Source of the DNA: JBDTVS01 sp040007095
Lineage (GTDB): Bacteria > Acidobacteriota > Vicinamibacteria > Vicinamibacterales > CAVVIG01
Reading direction: 5' to 3'
DNA: 19,241 bases
NCBI GenBank assembly: GCA_040007095.1
Contig: JBDTVS010000132.1
Coordinates: forward strand, 1-19,241
Position 1 is the stretch's first letter. Every line of letters begins with the position of its first letter. Below are positions 1-7,955 of this stretch, piece by piece. Made by a program: the position numbers and the translations under genes. Under the pieces are notes generated by a model. The model was given only the letters and a program-made list of their open reading frames with translations, made no database searches and had not been told where the DNA came from.

Positions 1-28
1 ACCCTCCCGGTCCCAGCGACAGCCACGA

Positions 29-604
29 TCACGCAGGCGTACCGAAAGGACACGGTGAAGGTGGCCTCGGCGTGTAGTTGGAGGCGCCAAGCACGGCGAC
101 GAAGAGTTCGACCGCGACGATCTCGCCGGTCCCCGCGTCGACCAGCGACGGCCGTTGCCCCGCGTAATCGACAAACGTCTTCTCGCCCGCCGTGTGGACC
201 TGGCGCATCGAGGTGCGTTGCTGCGCCAGCCAGCGCCGGTAGTGCCCGCAAAACGCCGAATACCGATACCCGTCGGGATGGGCGGCCAGATACTCCAAAT
301 GGAGCAGCTCCAGCGTCACCCCCGGTCGCCGCAGCTCGGTGTGCATCCAGACCAGATCCGGACCCGGCCTGGCGACCGTCAGCGCCAGCTTCGGCCCGTA
401 CAGCGTCCGCTCGAGCGCGTCGTCGCTGAGCGTGCCGACCGCGTCCCAGGTGAGCACCATCGCCTTGGCCCGGGTCATCACCGAGGCGACCGCGCCCGCA
501 CTGATTCCCAGACTCCGGGCCGTGTCCCGATGGCTCCGGCGTAACGTCCATTTCAACCGCAAGATCTCTCGAATGTGTCGCATGAGCAGTCGTTCCGTGG
601 CCAT
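29..604 (-). pseudogene. istA: IS21-family transposase IstA, N-terminal fragment
   Basis: This is the N-terminal part of an IS21 DDE transposase, which cuts and joins the element ends. From the ATG at 604 the product begins MATERLLMRHIREILRLKW and has an HTH at about residues 14-40 (SHRDTARSLGIS). The first catalytic Asp lies in KTFVDYAG, and the conserved VLGASNYT block follows. A longer frame reaches 634, but AAGGAG lies 4-5 nt before the ATG at 604, so I chose that start. After NYT the frame is lost: the expected YAEAT reads in another frame (about 60-78), and the sequence further left no longer looks like IstA. Full IstA is about 500 residues and only about 185 remain. No istB is visible in the window. 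The element is dead, by frameshift plus truncation. Confidence 0.85.
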
Positions 605-670
605 CGCACTCCTTGGGAATCTCCCCAAAGACACGATGGCAGAACCCGATGCCCAGCGTTGCCCGACCGC

Positions 671-715
671 TGATCACGAGGCGTGGAACGGGTGATCACG
701 ATGCGGTGGAATGCA
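671..715. repeat. IS21-type terminal direct repeats, left pair
   Basis: Two adjacent units read TGATCACGAGGCGTGGAAC and TGATCACGATGCGGTGGAA. IS21 elements carry multiple terminal repeats that bind IstA, and these lie just upstream of the istA start, as expected. Two more units in the same orientation occur at 3291-3335, beyond the IS91-type element. Confidence 0.6.
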
Positions 716-718
716 GAG

Positions 719-800
719 CAGTTTTAGATCAGCGGCGCGGCGCACAGGTGCGGCACGAGGATCGAAATCGTCGGCACGCCGCGCCGGTAATCTAAAACTG
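719..800. repeat. 82-bp near-perfect inverted repeat (large hairpin)
   Basis: The arms CAGTTTTAGAT..CGGCGCGGCG (719-742) and CGCCGCGCCG..ATCTAAAACTG (777-800) match at 22 of 24 positions. The enclosed 34 bases can form a second imperfect stem (GTGC/GCAC, ACGA/TCGT). It lies between the IS21-type repeats and the outer edge of the IS91-type element. It could be part of the IS21 end, an extension of the IS91-type end, or an independent palindrome. No T-run follows, so a simple terminator is unlikely. Confidence 0.6.
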
Positions 801-1063
801 GGTTGCACTAACCCGCGTGCACGGGCGCTGGCTATGGGGATTGAATCGGCGGTGGGGTTGCCACACGAAGGGGCACCGGCGGAGATCGGTGGACATGGGA
901 TGCCGTTCGGCGGCGGTCATCGTGATGTTCCGACGCAGAATGACGACCACGCACGGCCTGAGTGTGGGGCGCGGCGCGTCCTGATGCGGCAAAGCCGACA
1001 CGCGTCTCATGACGCCGCCGGCGCGCATTGATGGACGCGGTGTGCGGGTCGAGAGAGGACACA

Positions 1064-2266
1064 TCAGGAGGTGTCGGTGAGACTCGGGCCCATGGGCACT
1101 TGCAGCATCGGCTCGATGACGAGCATGCGGCCGGCGCCACAGACCGGGCACGTGCGCAAGGAAATCCCGGTGAGAGCCTCGTAGCGATCGCGATAGTCCT
1201 GCGATGCCGGAGAAGCGGGCGCGATCGTGTCCGGCACCGTGACGCCGAGCAGTTCCCGGCATTGGGCCAGCTTGGCGATCCGATGCCGATTGCCGAGCAA
1301 GCCGTAGTACCGAATCCGATGGAAGCCCCGCGGTAACACGTGCAAGAGAAACCGCCGGATGAATTCCGTCGCAGCCAGCGTCAGCGTCTTCTGGGACGCT
1401 GCGCGGTAATCCTTGTACTGGAACCGGACCTGACCGTCGTCGATATCGAGCAGTCGATGGTTGGAGATGGCGATTCGATGGGTGTAGCGGCCGACGTAGT
1501 CCAGCACTTGTTGGGGACCGGCAAAGGGCGGTTTCGCGTAGACGACCCACTCCGTCTGCCGCGTCGGCTGCACATGAGCAGCAAACATGTGCGGCTGCGA
1601 CAGGGCCTGAAGCGATCCGGAGAACCGGAGTTGCCCCGCGTCGAACGCGTCGTGCAAGGCGCCGAGCAACAGGCGACGGAAGAGGCGTGACAGCACGCGG
1701 ACCGGGAGAAAGAAGCCCGGGCGACAGGACACCCAGCGGGTCCCATCTATCGAGAGGCCGCCGCCGGGGACCACACAATGGAGATGCGGATGGAAGACCA
1801 GCGTCTGACCCCACGTGTGCAGCACGGCGAAGAATCCGATCTGCGCGCCCAGATGTTGCGGGTCAGCGGCGATGGTCCGAAGGGTCTCAGCGGCCGCGTG
1901 GAAGAGGAGGCCGTACACCACGGATTTGTTCTGGTACGCGATCGCCGCGACCTCCGCAGGGACGGTGAAGACTACGTGGAAGTACTGGCAGTCGAGCAGG
2001 TCGGTCTCGCGATCATGGATCCACGCGGCGCGGGCCAGTGATTGACAGCGCGGACAGTGCCGGTTTCGGCAGGAGTTGAACCACACGCGCGTGTGACCGC
2101 ACTGATCACACTGCTCCATGTGCCCGCCCAGGGCGGCGGTGCGGCACCGCTCGATGGCGGTCATCACGCGGCCTTGCACGGACGAGAGTGCAAGACCCGC
2201 GTGCGTACGATAGGCCTCTCCGTAGCGGCGGAAGATGTCCGCCACTTCGATGGCGGGGCGATCCAC
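1064..2266 (-). CDS. tnpA: IS91-family HUH transposase
   Basis: This 400-residue, apparently full-length protein is the single-strand nuclease of an IS91-type rolling-circle element. An N-terminal zinc-binding block has C53, C56, C66, C71 and C74 (CDQCG..CRNRHCPRCQ). The metal-binding HUH motif HPHLH is at residues 159-163, and the candidate catalytic tyrosines are in YVGRYTHR (257/261). The family block IRYYGLLGNRHR and a C-terminal CPVCG follow. The start is GTG at 2266, 9 nt after the stop of the recombinase gene, so translation is probably coupled. I see no frameshift or missing motif, so the enzyme may still be active. Confidence 0.93.
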   Translation of the reverse strand: MDRPAIEVADIFRRYGEAYRTHAGLALSSVQGRVMTAIERCRTAALGGHMEQCDQCGHTRVWFNSCRNRHCPRCQSLARAAWIHDRETDLLDCQYFHVVFTVPAEVAAIAYQNKSVVYGLLFHAAAETLRTIAADPQHLGAQIGFFAVLHTWGQTLVFHPHLHCVVPGGGLSIDGTRWVSCRPGFFLPVRVLSRLFRRLLLGALHDAFDAGQLRFSGSLQALSQPHMFAAHVQPTRQTEWVVYAKPPFAGPQQVLDYVGRYTHRIAISNHRLLDIDDGQVRFQYKDYRAASQKTLTLAATEFIRRFLLHVLPRGFHRIRYYGLLGNRHRIAKLAQCRELLGVTVPDTIAPASPASQDYRDRYEALTGISLRTCPVCGAGRMLVIEPMLQVPMGPSLTDTS

Positions 2267-2275
2267 GACGCGGCC

Positions 2276-3145
2276 TCAGCGCGTGGGTGACGGCGACCCG
2301 CTGACACGTGGACGAGGCAGTAAATCGAGCGGACTGGTGGTGGCGCACACCTTGGTGGTGGCGAGGCGCAGATACCGCGAGGTGGTCTCGAGCTGCCGAT
2401 GCCCGAGCAACAGCTGAATCGTCCGCAGATCCGCGCCGGATTCCAGAAGATGTACGGCGAAGGCATGCCTCAAAGAATGAGGAGTCAGTGGCTTCGCGAT
2501 GCCACTACGGAACCGGGCCAAGCGACACGCCCATTGCACGGCCGCCTTGTCCAAAGGATGACCTGGGCGCTGTCCCGGAAACAGCCACGACCCTGGCCCT
2601 GTCGCGCGCCACCAGGCGCGCAAGGTAAGGAGCAACGTCGGCGAGAGCATGACGTAGCGATCACGTTGCCCTTTGCCTTCGACCACGTGGATGACCATGC
2701 GCTGACTGTCGATGTCGGCGACCTTGAGGTGCAGCACTTCTGAGAGCCGCAGCCCCGCCGCGTAACAGGTCGTCAAGATAGCCCGATGCTTGAGGTCGTT
2801 GATGGCGCCAAGAAAACGGACGACCTCCTCCGGGCTGAGCACGATCGGCAAGGTCTGTGGTCGTTTCGGCGGAATGATCGCGTCCACCGCCCAAGCCTGC
2901 TTGAGCGTGACTTGATAGAGAAATCGGAGCGCCGCGACCGTGCCGACGACGGAGGTCGGTGCCAGGTGTTTGTCGTTGATCAAATGGAGTTGGTAGCGGC
3001 GCACGTCGTCCGCGCCGAGCTGCTCCGGCGACTGATGAAAGTAACGGGCGAATCGTGCCACGTGGCCCAGGTACGACACCTGCGTCTGGCGTGAGAGATT
3101 GCGAATCTGCATGTCCTCGACCATGCGCTGACGAAGAGAAGTCAT
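2276..3145 (-). CDS. Tyrosine recombinase of the IS91-type element
   Basis: A 289-residue site-specific recombinase of the XerC/phage-integrase fold. The N-terminal SAM-like DNA-binding domain spans about residues 1-95. The catalytic set is complete: R133 (AAGLRLSE), K158 (EGKGQRDR), H223 and R226 (PHSLRH), H249 (LLLGHRQ) and nucleophile Y258 (TSRYLRL). GGAG lies about 8 nt before the ATG at 3145. It precedes the IS91 transposase in one operon with a 9-nt gap. Many IS91-family elements carry such a partner; its role, perhaps resolving or targeting intermediates, is not settled by sequence. Confidence 0.92.
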   Translation of the reverse strand: MTSLRQRMVEDMQIRNLSRQTQVSYLGHVARFARYFHQSPEQLGADDVRRYQLHLINDKHLAPTSVVGTVAALRFLYQVTLKQAWAVDAIIPPKRPQTLPIVLSPEEVVRFLGAINDLKHRAILTTCYAAGLRLSEVLHLKVADIDSQRMVIHVVEGKGQRDRYVMLSPTLLLTLRAWWRATGPGSWLFPGQRPGHPLDKAAVQWACRLARFRSGIAKPLTPHSLRHAFAVHLLESGADLRTIQLLLGHRQLETTSRYLRLATTKVCATTSPLDLLPRPRVSGSPSPTR

Positions 3146-3231
3146 GGCGTGCTCCCGTGTGAAAGGGCCGGTGAATTCCGGCCTTGACGCGAGAGCGTAC
3201 GAGAAAGGGATCGGGAAAAGGGCGAGGACGC

Positions 3232-3247
3232 GCCGGTTGCAACCGGC
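3232..3247. repeat. 16-bp perfect palindrome, candidate terIS part
   Basis: GCCGGTTGCAACCGGC lies 87 nt upstream of the recombinase ATG and 26 nt inside the right inverted repeat. A second hairpin, CCCGC-GAA-GCGGG, lies between it and the element end. Paired palindromes upstream of the transposase operon fit a rolling-circle termination site; they could also be operators for the operon. Confidence 0.5.
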
Positions 3248-3290
3248 TGCTGGGATTACGGCCCCCCGCGAAGCGGGTTAGTGCAATGAG

Positions 3291-3335
3291 TGATCACGAT
3301 GGCGTGGAACAGCTGATCACGATGGTGTGGCGCGC
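3291..3335. repeat. IS21-type terminal direct repeats, right pair
   Basis: TGATCACGATGGCGTGGAAC and TGATCACGATGGTGTGGCG repeat the units at 671-715 in the same orientation. Joining the two sides restores one array of four units with the 82-bp hairpin in the middle, as expected if the IS91-type element inserted into the terminal region of an IS21 copy. Confidence 0.55.
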
Positions 3336-3345
3336 GCACGTGGCG

Positions 3346-3693
3346 AAATGCTGATATGGAACGACCTTGTCAAGTCAGCTGGTTCTGTTCGATCTCTTCA
3401 TCCTCTCACTCGTCGAGGCCGGCGCAGACGGCTGGGTCCAACGGTCTGCCCCGATTCGAGTTTACGCAGCATGGGTGGTGGCCGAGACGCGATAGCGACG
3501 GTTGATCAGTCTGATATTCGCGGGTCGATACGGCATAGTCATGATCCGTCGGGAGCTGCCTCGGACTAATTGCGCGGGTCGAGCCCGGAAGCCCGCCCAG
3601 CTGTGCCCACGGACACTCTGTATCTCCCTGCGCGAGTTGCCGTCAGGTAGGCTCGGACGCTCCTGATCGACCACGCGGAGTTGGGCGGCGTGA
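3346..3693. other. Spacer with no recognisable gene
   Basis: I see no recognisable protein or RNA here. The open frames on both strands resemble no family I know, and the expected 3' half of the rve gene broken at 5320 is not evident. Confidence 0.5.
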
Positions 3694-3814
3694 GGGGGTC
3701 TGGATCTGGTGTGGAGACAACAACTTAAATGGATTTGAGGGTGTAACGTGACGCCGCCCTTGGTACGCTTCAGGTGATCAAACCTGGTAGCGAAGCGTAG
3801 CCAAAGGAGGCGCC

Positions 3815-4110
3815 TTGGGTAGATTGCATGAGTTTCCGGTCCAGTACAAGCAGACGGTACACGAGCCTGCGCAGGGGGTGACGCGCGCGCTGCGTAAGGC
3901 GGTGGACGCCAAGGTGGGTGCTGATGCCAGCTTCGAGGCGCGTGAAGTCACGGCCTTGGAGCTGACGAATGAGGCCACGCGACTATTCCTCCGGGACGAC
4001 TTGGAGGCGATCGCGGATCGCCACGGCGAGCAGGTCGAGGTGGACGGCGTCATCTACCAGCAGCACCAGCCGGGGACGGTGACGTACTTCACGCTCTGCG
4101 CGGGGCCCTT
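3815..4110 (+). CDS. ISKra4-family transposase, upstream frame (-1 break at its 3' end)
   Basis: N-terminal part of the transposase: TTG start at 3815 with AAAGGAGG 4 nt upstream, then MGRLHEFPVQYKQ..., about 98 residues up to TYFTLCAGPL. The frame stays open to 4276, but the protein after GPL is out of frame. The family sequence continues (LEIERWTYREMG) in the -1 frame from about 4108. The join is GCG GGG CCC TTG at 4100-4111, a G/C-rich run where re-reading one C restores the family sequence. This is either a one-base loss or a -1 programmed frameshift, which I believe some ISKra4 relatives use. Confidence 0.75.
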
Positions 4111-4137
4111 GAGATCGAACGGTGGACCTACCGGGAG

Positions 4138-5280
4138 ATGGGGATCCGCAATGGCCCGACGATCGTGCCCCTCGAACTTGAGGCGGGCTTGGTCGAGCAC
4201 GGCACGCCAGCGCTCGGCTTCGGGATCGCGTTGGGCTATGCGAAGGACCACATGCTCAGTTGCGAGGAGGATATGAAGGCGGACCACCGGTCGCCCCCCT
4301 CGCGGAGCACGTTGGAACGAATGGCGAAATCCATCGGGACCGACGCCCGTCGCGTGGCGCCGCGCATCGAGCGGCGCCTGCGGCGCGCGGAAACGGTTCC
4401 CGACGGCGCCGTCGCCGTGTCGCTCGGGCTCGACCGCACCTCCGTACCGATGGAGGAATCACTCCCTCCCGGGGAGGCGCCCGCCACGCGCCGCAAGCCA
4501 CGACGCTCGCCGTACGAACGGAAGGCGCCGGATCCGGTCAACGTCAACTACCGTATGGCCCATGTCGGGACGATCACCTTCCACGACGACCACGGTGACG
4601 AACTGGGGACGCGCTTCTATACCGCCGCTGCGCACGAGTCCCCGCAGGAGCGGGTCGTCGGCCCCTTGATTGCCGATCTCCACCACGCGCTCACGCACGC
4701 GCCCGCGCTGACGGTCGGGGTCATCCAGGACGGCGCGCCGGAGTTGTGGACGCTCCTCACGACGGCCCTCTCGGCCGCGCCACAGGTCACGAAGTACTAC
4801 ACGGCGATCGACCGGTACCATCTGAACGAACGACTGGCCGAGATCCTGCGCAGCGTGGAGCCCGACGTGACCGCGCGCGGGGACTGCTTGTCCTACTGGA
4901 ACGAACGGCTCGACCGAGAGGACCACGCCATCTATCGAATTCGCGCCACCGTCCGTGACCTGCACGCCGATGCCCTCACCTGCGGCGACCTCCCACTCGT
5001 CAAGCAGTTGGACCCACACCTGACGTACCTCGAGAACAACGCATACCTGATGAAGTACGCACGACTCCGCGCCCTCGGCCTGCCGCTGGGGAGTGGCGTG
5101 ACGGAGGGCGCGTGTAAGTCCGTGATCAAGATGAGGACGAATGGTGCCGGCCAGCGGTGGCGGCCCGAAGGACTGGAGGCCGTCCTCACGCTACGCGCCA
5201 TCCATCGGAGCGATCGTCTCCCACGGTTCTGGGCGAACTTCGCCCGCGGCTATCGGAAGGAAGTTAGCCGGTGCGCGTGA
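4138..5280 (+). CDS. ISKra4-family transposase, downstream frame with catalytic domain
   Basis: The catalytic part of an ISKra4-type DDE transposase. The frame is open from about 4108 (LEIERWTYREM), so the ATG at 4138 is probably not a true start. Family landmarks in order: GIRNGPTIVPLELEAGLVE; AVSLGLDRTSVPMEE with the first Asp; VGVIQDGAPELW with the second Asp; IDRYHLNERL; and the C-terminal LGSGVTEGACKS...RTNGAGQRW block carrying the third acidic residue. It ends with TGA at 5280, 23 nt before the right inverted repeat. With the upstream frame the protein would be about 487 residues, a normal length for the family. Activity depends on whether the -1 break is programmed. Confidence 0.88.
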   Translation: MGIRNGPTIVPLELEAGLVEHGTPALGFGIALGYAKDHMLSCEEDMKADHRSPPSRSTLERMAKSIGTDARRVAPRIERRLRRAETVPDGAVAVSLGLDRTSVPMEESLPPGEAPATRRKPRRSPYERKAPDPVNVNYRMAHVGTITFHDDHGDELGTRFYTAAAHESPQERVVGPLIADLHHALTHAPALTVGVIQDGAPELWTLLTTALSAAPQVTKYYTAIDRYHLNERLAEILRSVEPDVTARGDCLSYWNERLDREDHAIYRIRATVRDLHADALTCGDLPLVKQLDPHLTYLENNAYLMKYARLRALGLPLGSGVTEGACKSVIKMRTNGAGQRWRPEGLEAVLTLRAIHRSDRLPRFWANFARGYRKEVSRCA

Positions 5281-5319
5281 GCCCAGGCTAATCCAGACCC
5301 TCCTACACCAACCAGCGCC

Positions 5320-5733
5320 CGGCAGGCGCACGAGCGTCACGCCGCTGTCAAGCCGCTGTCCAGCAGCAGGTTCCGAAAGGCGGCTGTGTACAGCGGATCT
5401 CGGTCGAGAATCAAATGGTGCACGTCGCGGAGGAACCATTCGTCAGGGTCGGTCAGGTTGCGTCCCATTTGTGTCATCCACGGTTCGTGGGAGTGACTCG
5501 TGATGCCGGTGCTCTCGATGGTGCGGGAATTGAGCTTCATGACGAAGAAGACGACGTACCGGACCAGTCCTCGCCAGCGGCGGGGTCCGGCTCGGTGTCG
5601 TTCGACCAGGCCGGCGCTTCGCCGAGCCGTCGTACTTCTTGGCGGCCATCAGCAGGCGGTACCAGCGCAGGATCGTATCGGGCCATCCGAAAGAGAAGCG
5701 GTCCACTGGAAATGGCGACGTCCCAGGCGACAC
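5320..5733 (-). pseudogene. Integrase-core (rve) transposase remnant
   Basis: Read leftward, the sequence gives PDTILRWYRLLMAAKKYDGSAKRRPGR, then after a frame change GLVRYVVFFVMKLNSRTIE, EPWMTQMGRNLTDP and LILDRDPLYTAAFRNLLLDSG. These are signature stretches of IS3/IS481-like integrase-core transposases. About 90 family residues between PGR and GLVRY are missing. Near 5340-5360 an 11-bp near-duplication (GACAGCGGCTT/GACAGCGGCGT) breaks the frame; removing one copy restores SGVTLVRLP. The gene then runs into the ISKra4 right end, so its C-terminus with the final catalytic Glu is gone. Confidence 0.75.
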
Positions 5734-5969
5734 GACGTTCCACGTCTACAGCGTCCCCAAGCCACGGATGATCTCGCCAGTCTCTCGATCTGCTGTTGAC
5801 GTTCGCCCGACGGCACGATCCTGGATGTGCCGAGGGGCTTCTGCCAGAGACAGCAGCCGCGGCGGTCGGCGCAACTGGCTCCCATCGGTATTTGTGGAAT
5901 TGCGCCTGACCCAGGTTCGCGCCGAACTGGCTCTGGCGCCTGGCGCGTTCGACACCGCTGTCGTCGAGG

Positions 5970-6251
5970 CCAGCGAAGGCGTCCACCAGAGGCGGAAGCC
6001 CTGACGTGACGGTGCCAGGCGATGACGGTCTCCGGCTTCACGAGGACCAGGGCTGTTCGTCATCCGGACCAGAAGCGCGCCAACATGACCCAGAGCCACC
6101 GGTCCGTTCTCGCGAGCTGGACTCGCCGCGGTCGCATGCGCTGCAGCACGTCAAGCTGATGCCGCAACGCCAGGATTTCGAGGTGGAGCGCTGCGCGCGA
6201 ACGCGCCGACGTTCGGAGGATCAGCAGGAGTGAGCGCAGCACTGAAACCAT
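5970..6251 (-). pseudogene. N-terminal remnant of a second integrase-core transposase
   Basis: From the ATG at 6251: MVSVLRSLLLILRTSARS, then HLEILALRHQLDVLQR and DRWLWVMLARFWSG, followed by TGA. After a frameshift the family sequence resumes as LVKPETVIAWHR and RQGFRLWWTP. LRHQLDVL..WLW..LVKPETVIAWHRQGFRLWW is the classic N-terminus of integrase-core transposases common in environmental Proteobacteria and Acidobacteria. Only about 90 residues remain, with at least two frame breaks. It does not join smoothly to the remnant at 5320-5733, so these may be two genes or one gene with a large internal rearrangement. The bases between (5734-5969) give no clear match. Confidence 0.7.
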
Positions 6252-6328
6252 GACCGGGAAGCCTACGCAGGGCTGCCCGCAACATCAACTGTCACCACAC
6301 GAAGGGACTTCTCAGTAGGGAACAGGAT

Positions 6329-7955
6329 CTAGCCCTTTGGTCTCATCAGGTCATCGAACGGCGCGAAGCCGCGCAGCGGTTCGAGGTCCATCTGTCGATG
6401 GAGGCCGGTCGACATGGAGAGGCCGCGGGCAAAGGCGTCGCGCAGCAACTCCACGGCTTGCTCACGTTGCCCGAGGAGCGCTGCCAGTTGGGCGCGGCGA
6501 AGTTCGACGGTGCCATCGGGTTCAGACGGGAGTTGGCTGAGTGCTGCGGAGCGCTGCATCGCCGTGGCGCGGTCGCCCGTGCGCGCGGCGATGGCTCCTG
6601 CCAACGCGTTGTACGCGGAACTTCCCGGCTGCTCCTTGATCAGTGCCGAGGCGATCGCTCCGGCGTCGGCCCACTCTTCTGCGACGTACAGGCTCATCGC
6701 CAGCGCGAAACGATTTGGAGCCGCCGTCAGGAAATCAGCCGGCCGGGCGCGGTACCACGCGACGGCTCGCCTGGCCAGCGCAATCGATTCGACTGGGCGC
6801 CCGTGTGCCCGCAAGTCTTCGGCGGCCGCTCGAATCGACCCGCCCGGGGTCCCCGAGGCAGAGACGGCAATCGCCAGCGTCTCATCCACTGCCCTGCCAA
6901 GGTTGTCCGTGCGGCCGAGCGCGGCCAGCGCGGTCAGTTCGTCGGTTCGGCTGACGAACGACGTGGGGAAAAGCGTTCTGGCGATGGTGGCCACGCGCAG
7001 TTCTTCGTCGTGCCGGCCAAGCAGATGATTGGCCGTGGCCAGCCGCGCGTACCGCCACGTGCCAACCGTCACCTCGTTCCACGCGTCGGCGTTGACCTTG
7101 TTGTACTGGTCGATCGCCTCCTGCGGCCGGTTGAGGCGCACACAATAAAGGCCGATCAAGTAGTTCGTCGACAGATCGGCGGGCTCCAGTTCTTCCGCCT
7201 CTTTTAACGCGCGCAACGCCTCAGTCACGCGCCCTTCGTTCGTGCTCGCCAGGAACGCCAGCTTGGCGCGTTCCGCCGGGCTCCAGCGATCGGCCATCGC
7301 GCTCATGCGCTCCACGGCCGCGCGCGCGCTTGTCAGATTGCCCATGTTTCGATACGCGAAGGCGTTCAGATACCGGGCCGTGAAGAAGGTCGGATCCAGT
7401 TCGATCGCGCGGGTGGAATACGCGATCGCTTTGACGGGATCGTCGGCAAAGACCGCCAAACCCGCCTTGTATTCCCGATAGGCGCTGTATAGAGGGGGCC
7501 GGATCAGGCGGCCGAGGTCGGGATCGAGCCATGCCACGATCGCGCCGAGCGTTCGTTGCTGTGCCAGATCGACGGCTTTTCCCGGATCGGTGCGAGGAGC
7601 GATCGCCGGCTCGATCGCATACACGATCGTGCCGGACTCGCTCGACAGTGACGCCTGGATGCGAAGGTTCTGTCCATCGAGGTAGTAGGCGCCGTTCACG
7701 GTACCGTGCCGCCGCATCGGCCGCGCGCGCGAACCCGCTATCGGTACCGAGCCGACGCCGCTGCCCAGCATGACGTCGCCGAGATGCGGGAGCTCCTGCG
7801 CCACCGCGTCGCCTGCCAGTTGCCCGATCGGGTCGAGAGCCGGGTCGCCCGTCCGATTCTCGAACCGCGCGACGGTGACCGGGACGTTCGTGGTCGAGTT
7901 GGTATCGTCGGTGCCGGACGGCGCCGACCGCCATCCTGCCCACGCGAAGTATCTC
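6329..7955 (-). CDS. TPR/periplasmic part of a split Ser/Thr kinase
   Basis: The C-terminal half of the kinase gene upstream. The frame is open from about 7955 (RYFAWAGWRS, then VTVARFENRTGDPALDPIG and LAGDAVAQELPHL) to TAG at 6329; the first ATG is at 7804, but homology starts earlier. The FENRTGDP..L..LA block, a DPIGQL-type adaptor, is typical of Acidobacterial kinase-TPR proteins and CadC-like regulators. TPR units follow, such as DDPVKAIAYSTRAIELDPTFFTARYLNAFAYRN and LSTNYLIGLYCVRLNRPQEAIDQYNK. Its role would be extracytoplasmic sensing or protein contacts for the kinase. It is one frame away from the kinase, so it is not translated in the same product unless the break is an assembly error or is bypassed. 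Confidence 0.8.

Larger units (their letters stand above)
803..3286 (-). mobile_element. IS91-type element with HUH transposase and tyrosine recombinase
   Basis: The two genes (tyrosine recombinase, then HUH transposase) are enclosed by the 14-bp inverted repeat TTGCACTAACCCGC at 803-816 and GCGGGTTAGTGCAA at 3273-3286. Inside the right end are the hairpin CCCGC-GAA-GCGGG (about 3265-3277) and the 16-bp perfect palindrome GCCGGTTGCAACCGGC (3232-3247), upstream of both genes where IS91 elements have terIS. The left end (downstream of the transposase) would hold oriIS. IS91 relatives move by rolling-circle replication and typically lack inverted ends. The boundaries are inferred from the inverted repeat. 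Confidence 0.65.
3694..5303 (+). mobile_element. ISKra4-family insertion sequence
   Basis: The transposase frames at 3815-5280 lie between imperfect inverted ends: GGGGGTCTGGATCTGG at 3694 and, read on the minus strand from 5303, GGAGGGTCTGGATTAG. That gives an element of about 1.6 kb. No convincing target duplication is visible. The right end abuts the rve pseudogene at 5320-5540, whose reading stops a few bases before the IS end, so the element probably inserted into or next to that gene. Confidence 0.7.

Noticed and set aside
55..695. Long plus-strand frames over the istA region
   Set aside because: Arg/Pro-rich shadows of the minus-strand transposase; no family features or ribosome sites.
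719..800. Rho-independent terminator
   Set aside because: The stem is far too long and no T-run follows either side.
671..3335. CRISPR-like direct repeats
   Set aside because: Only four degenerate units without unique equal-length spacers; they fit IS21 terminal repeats.
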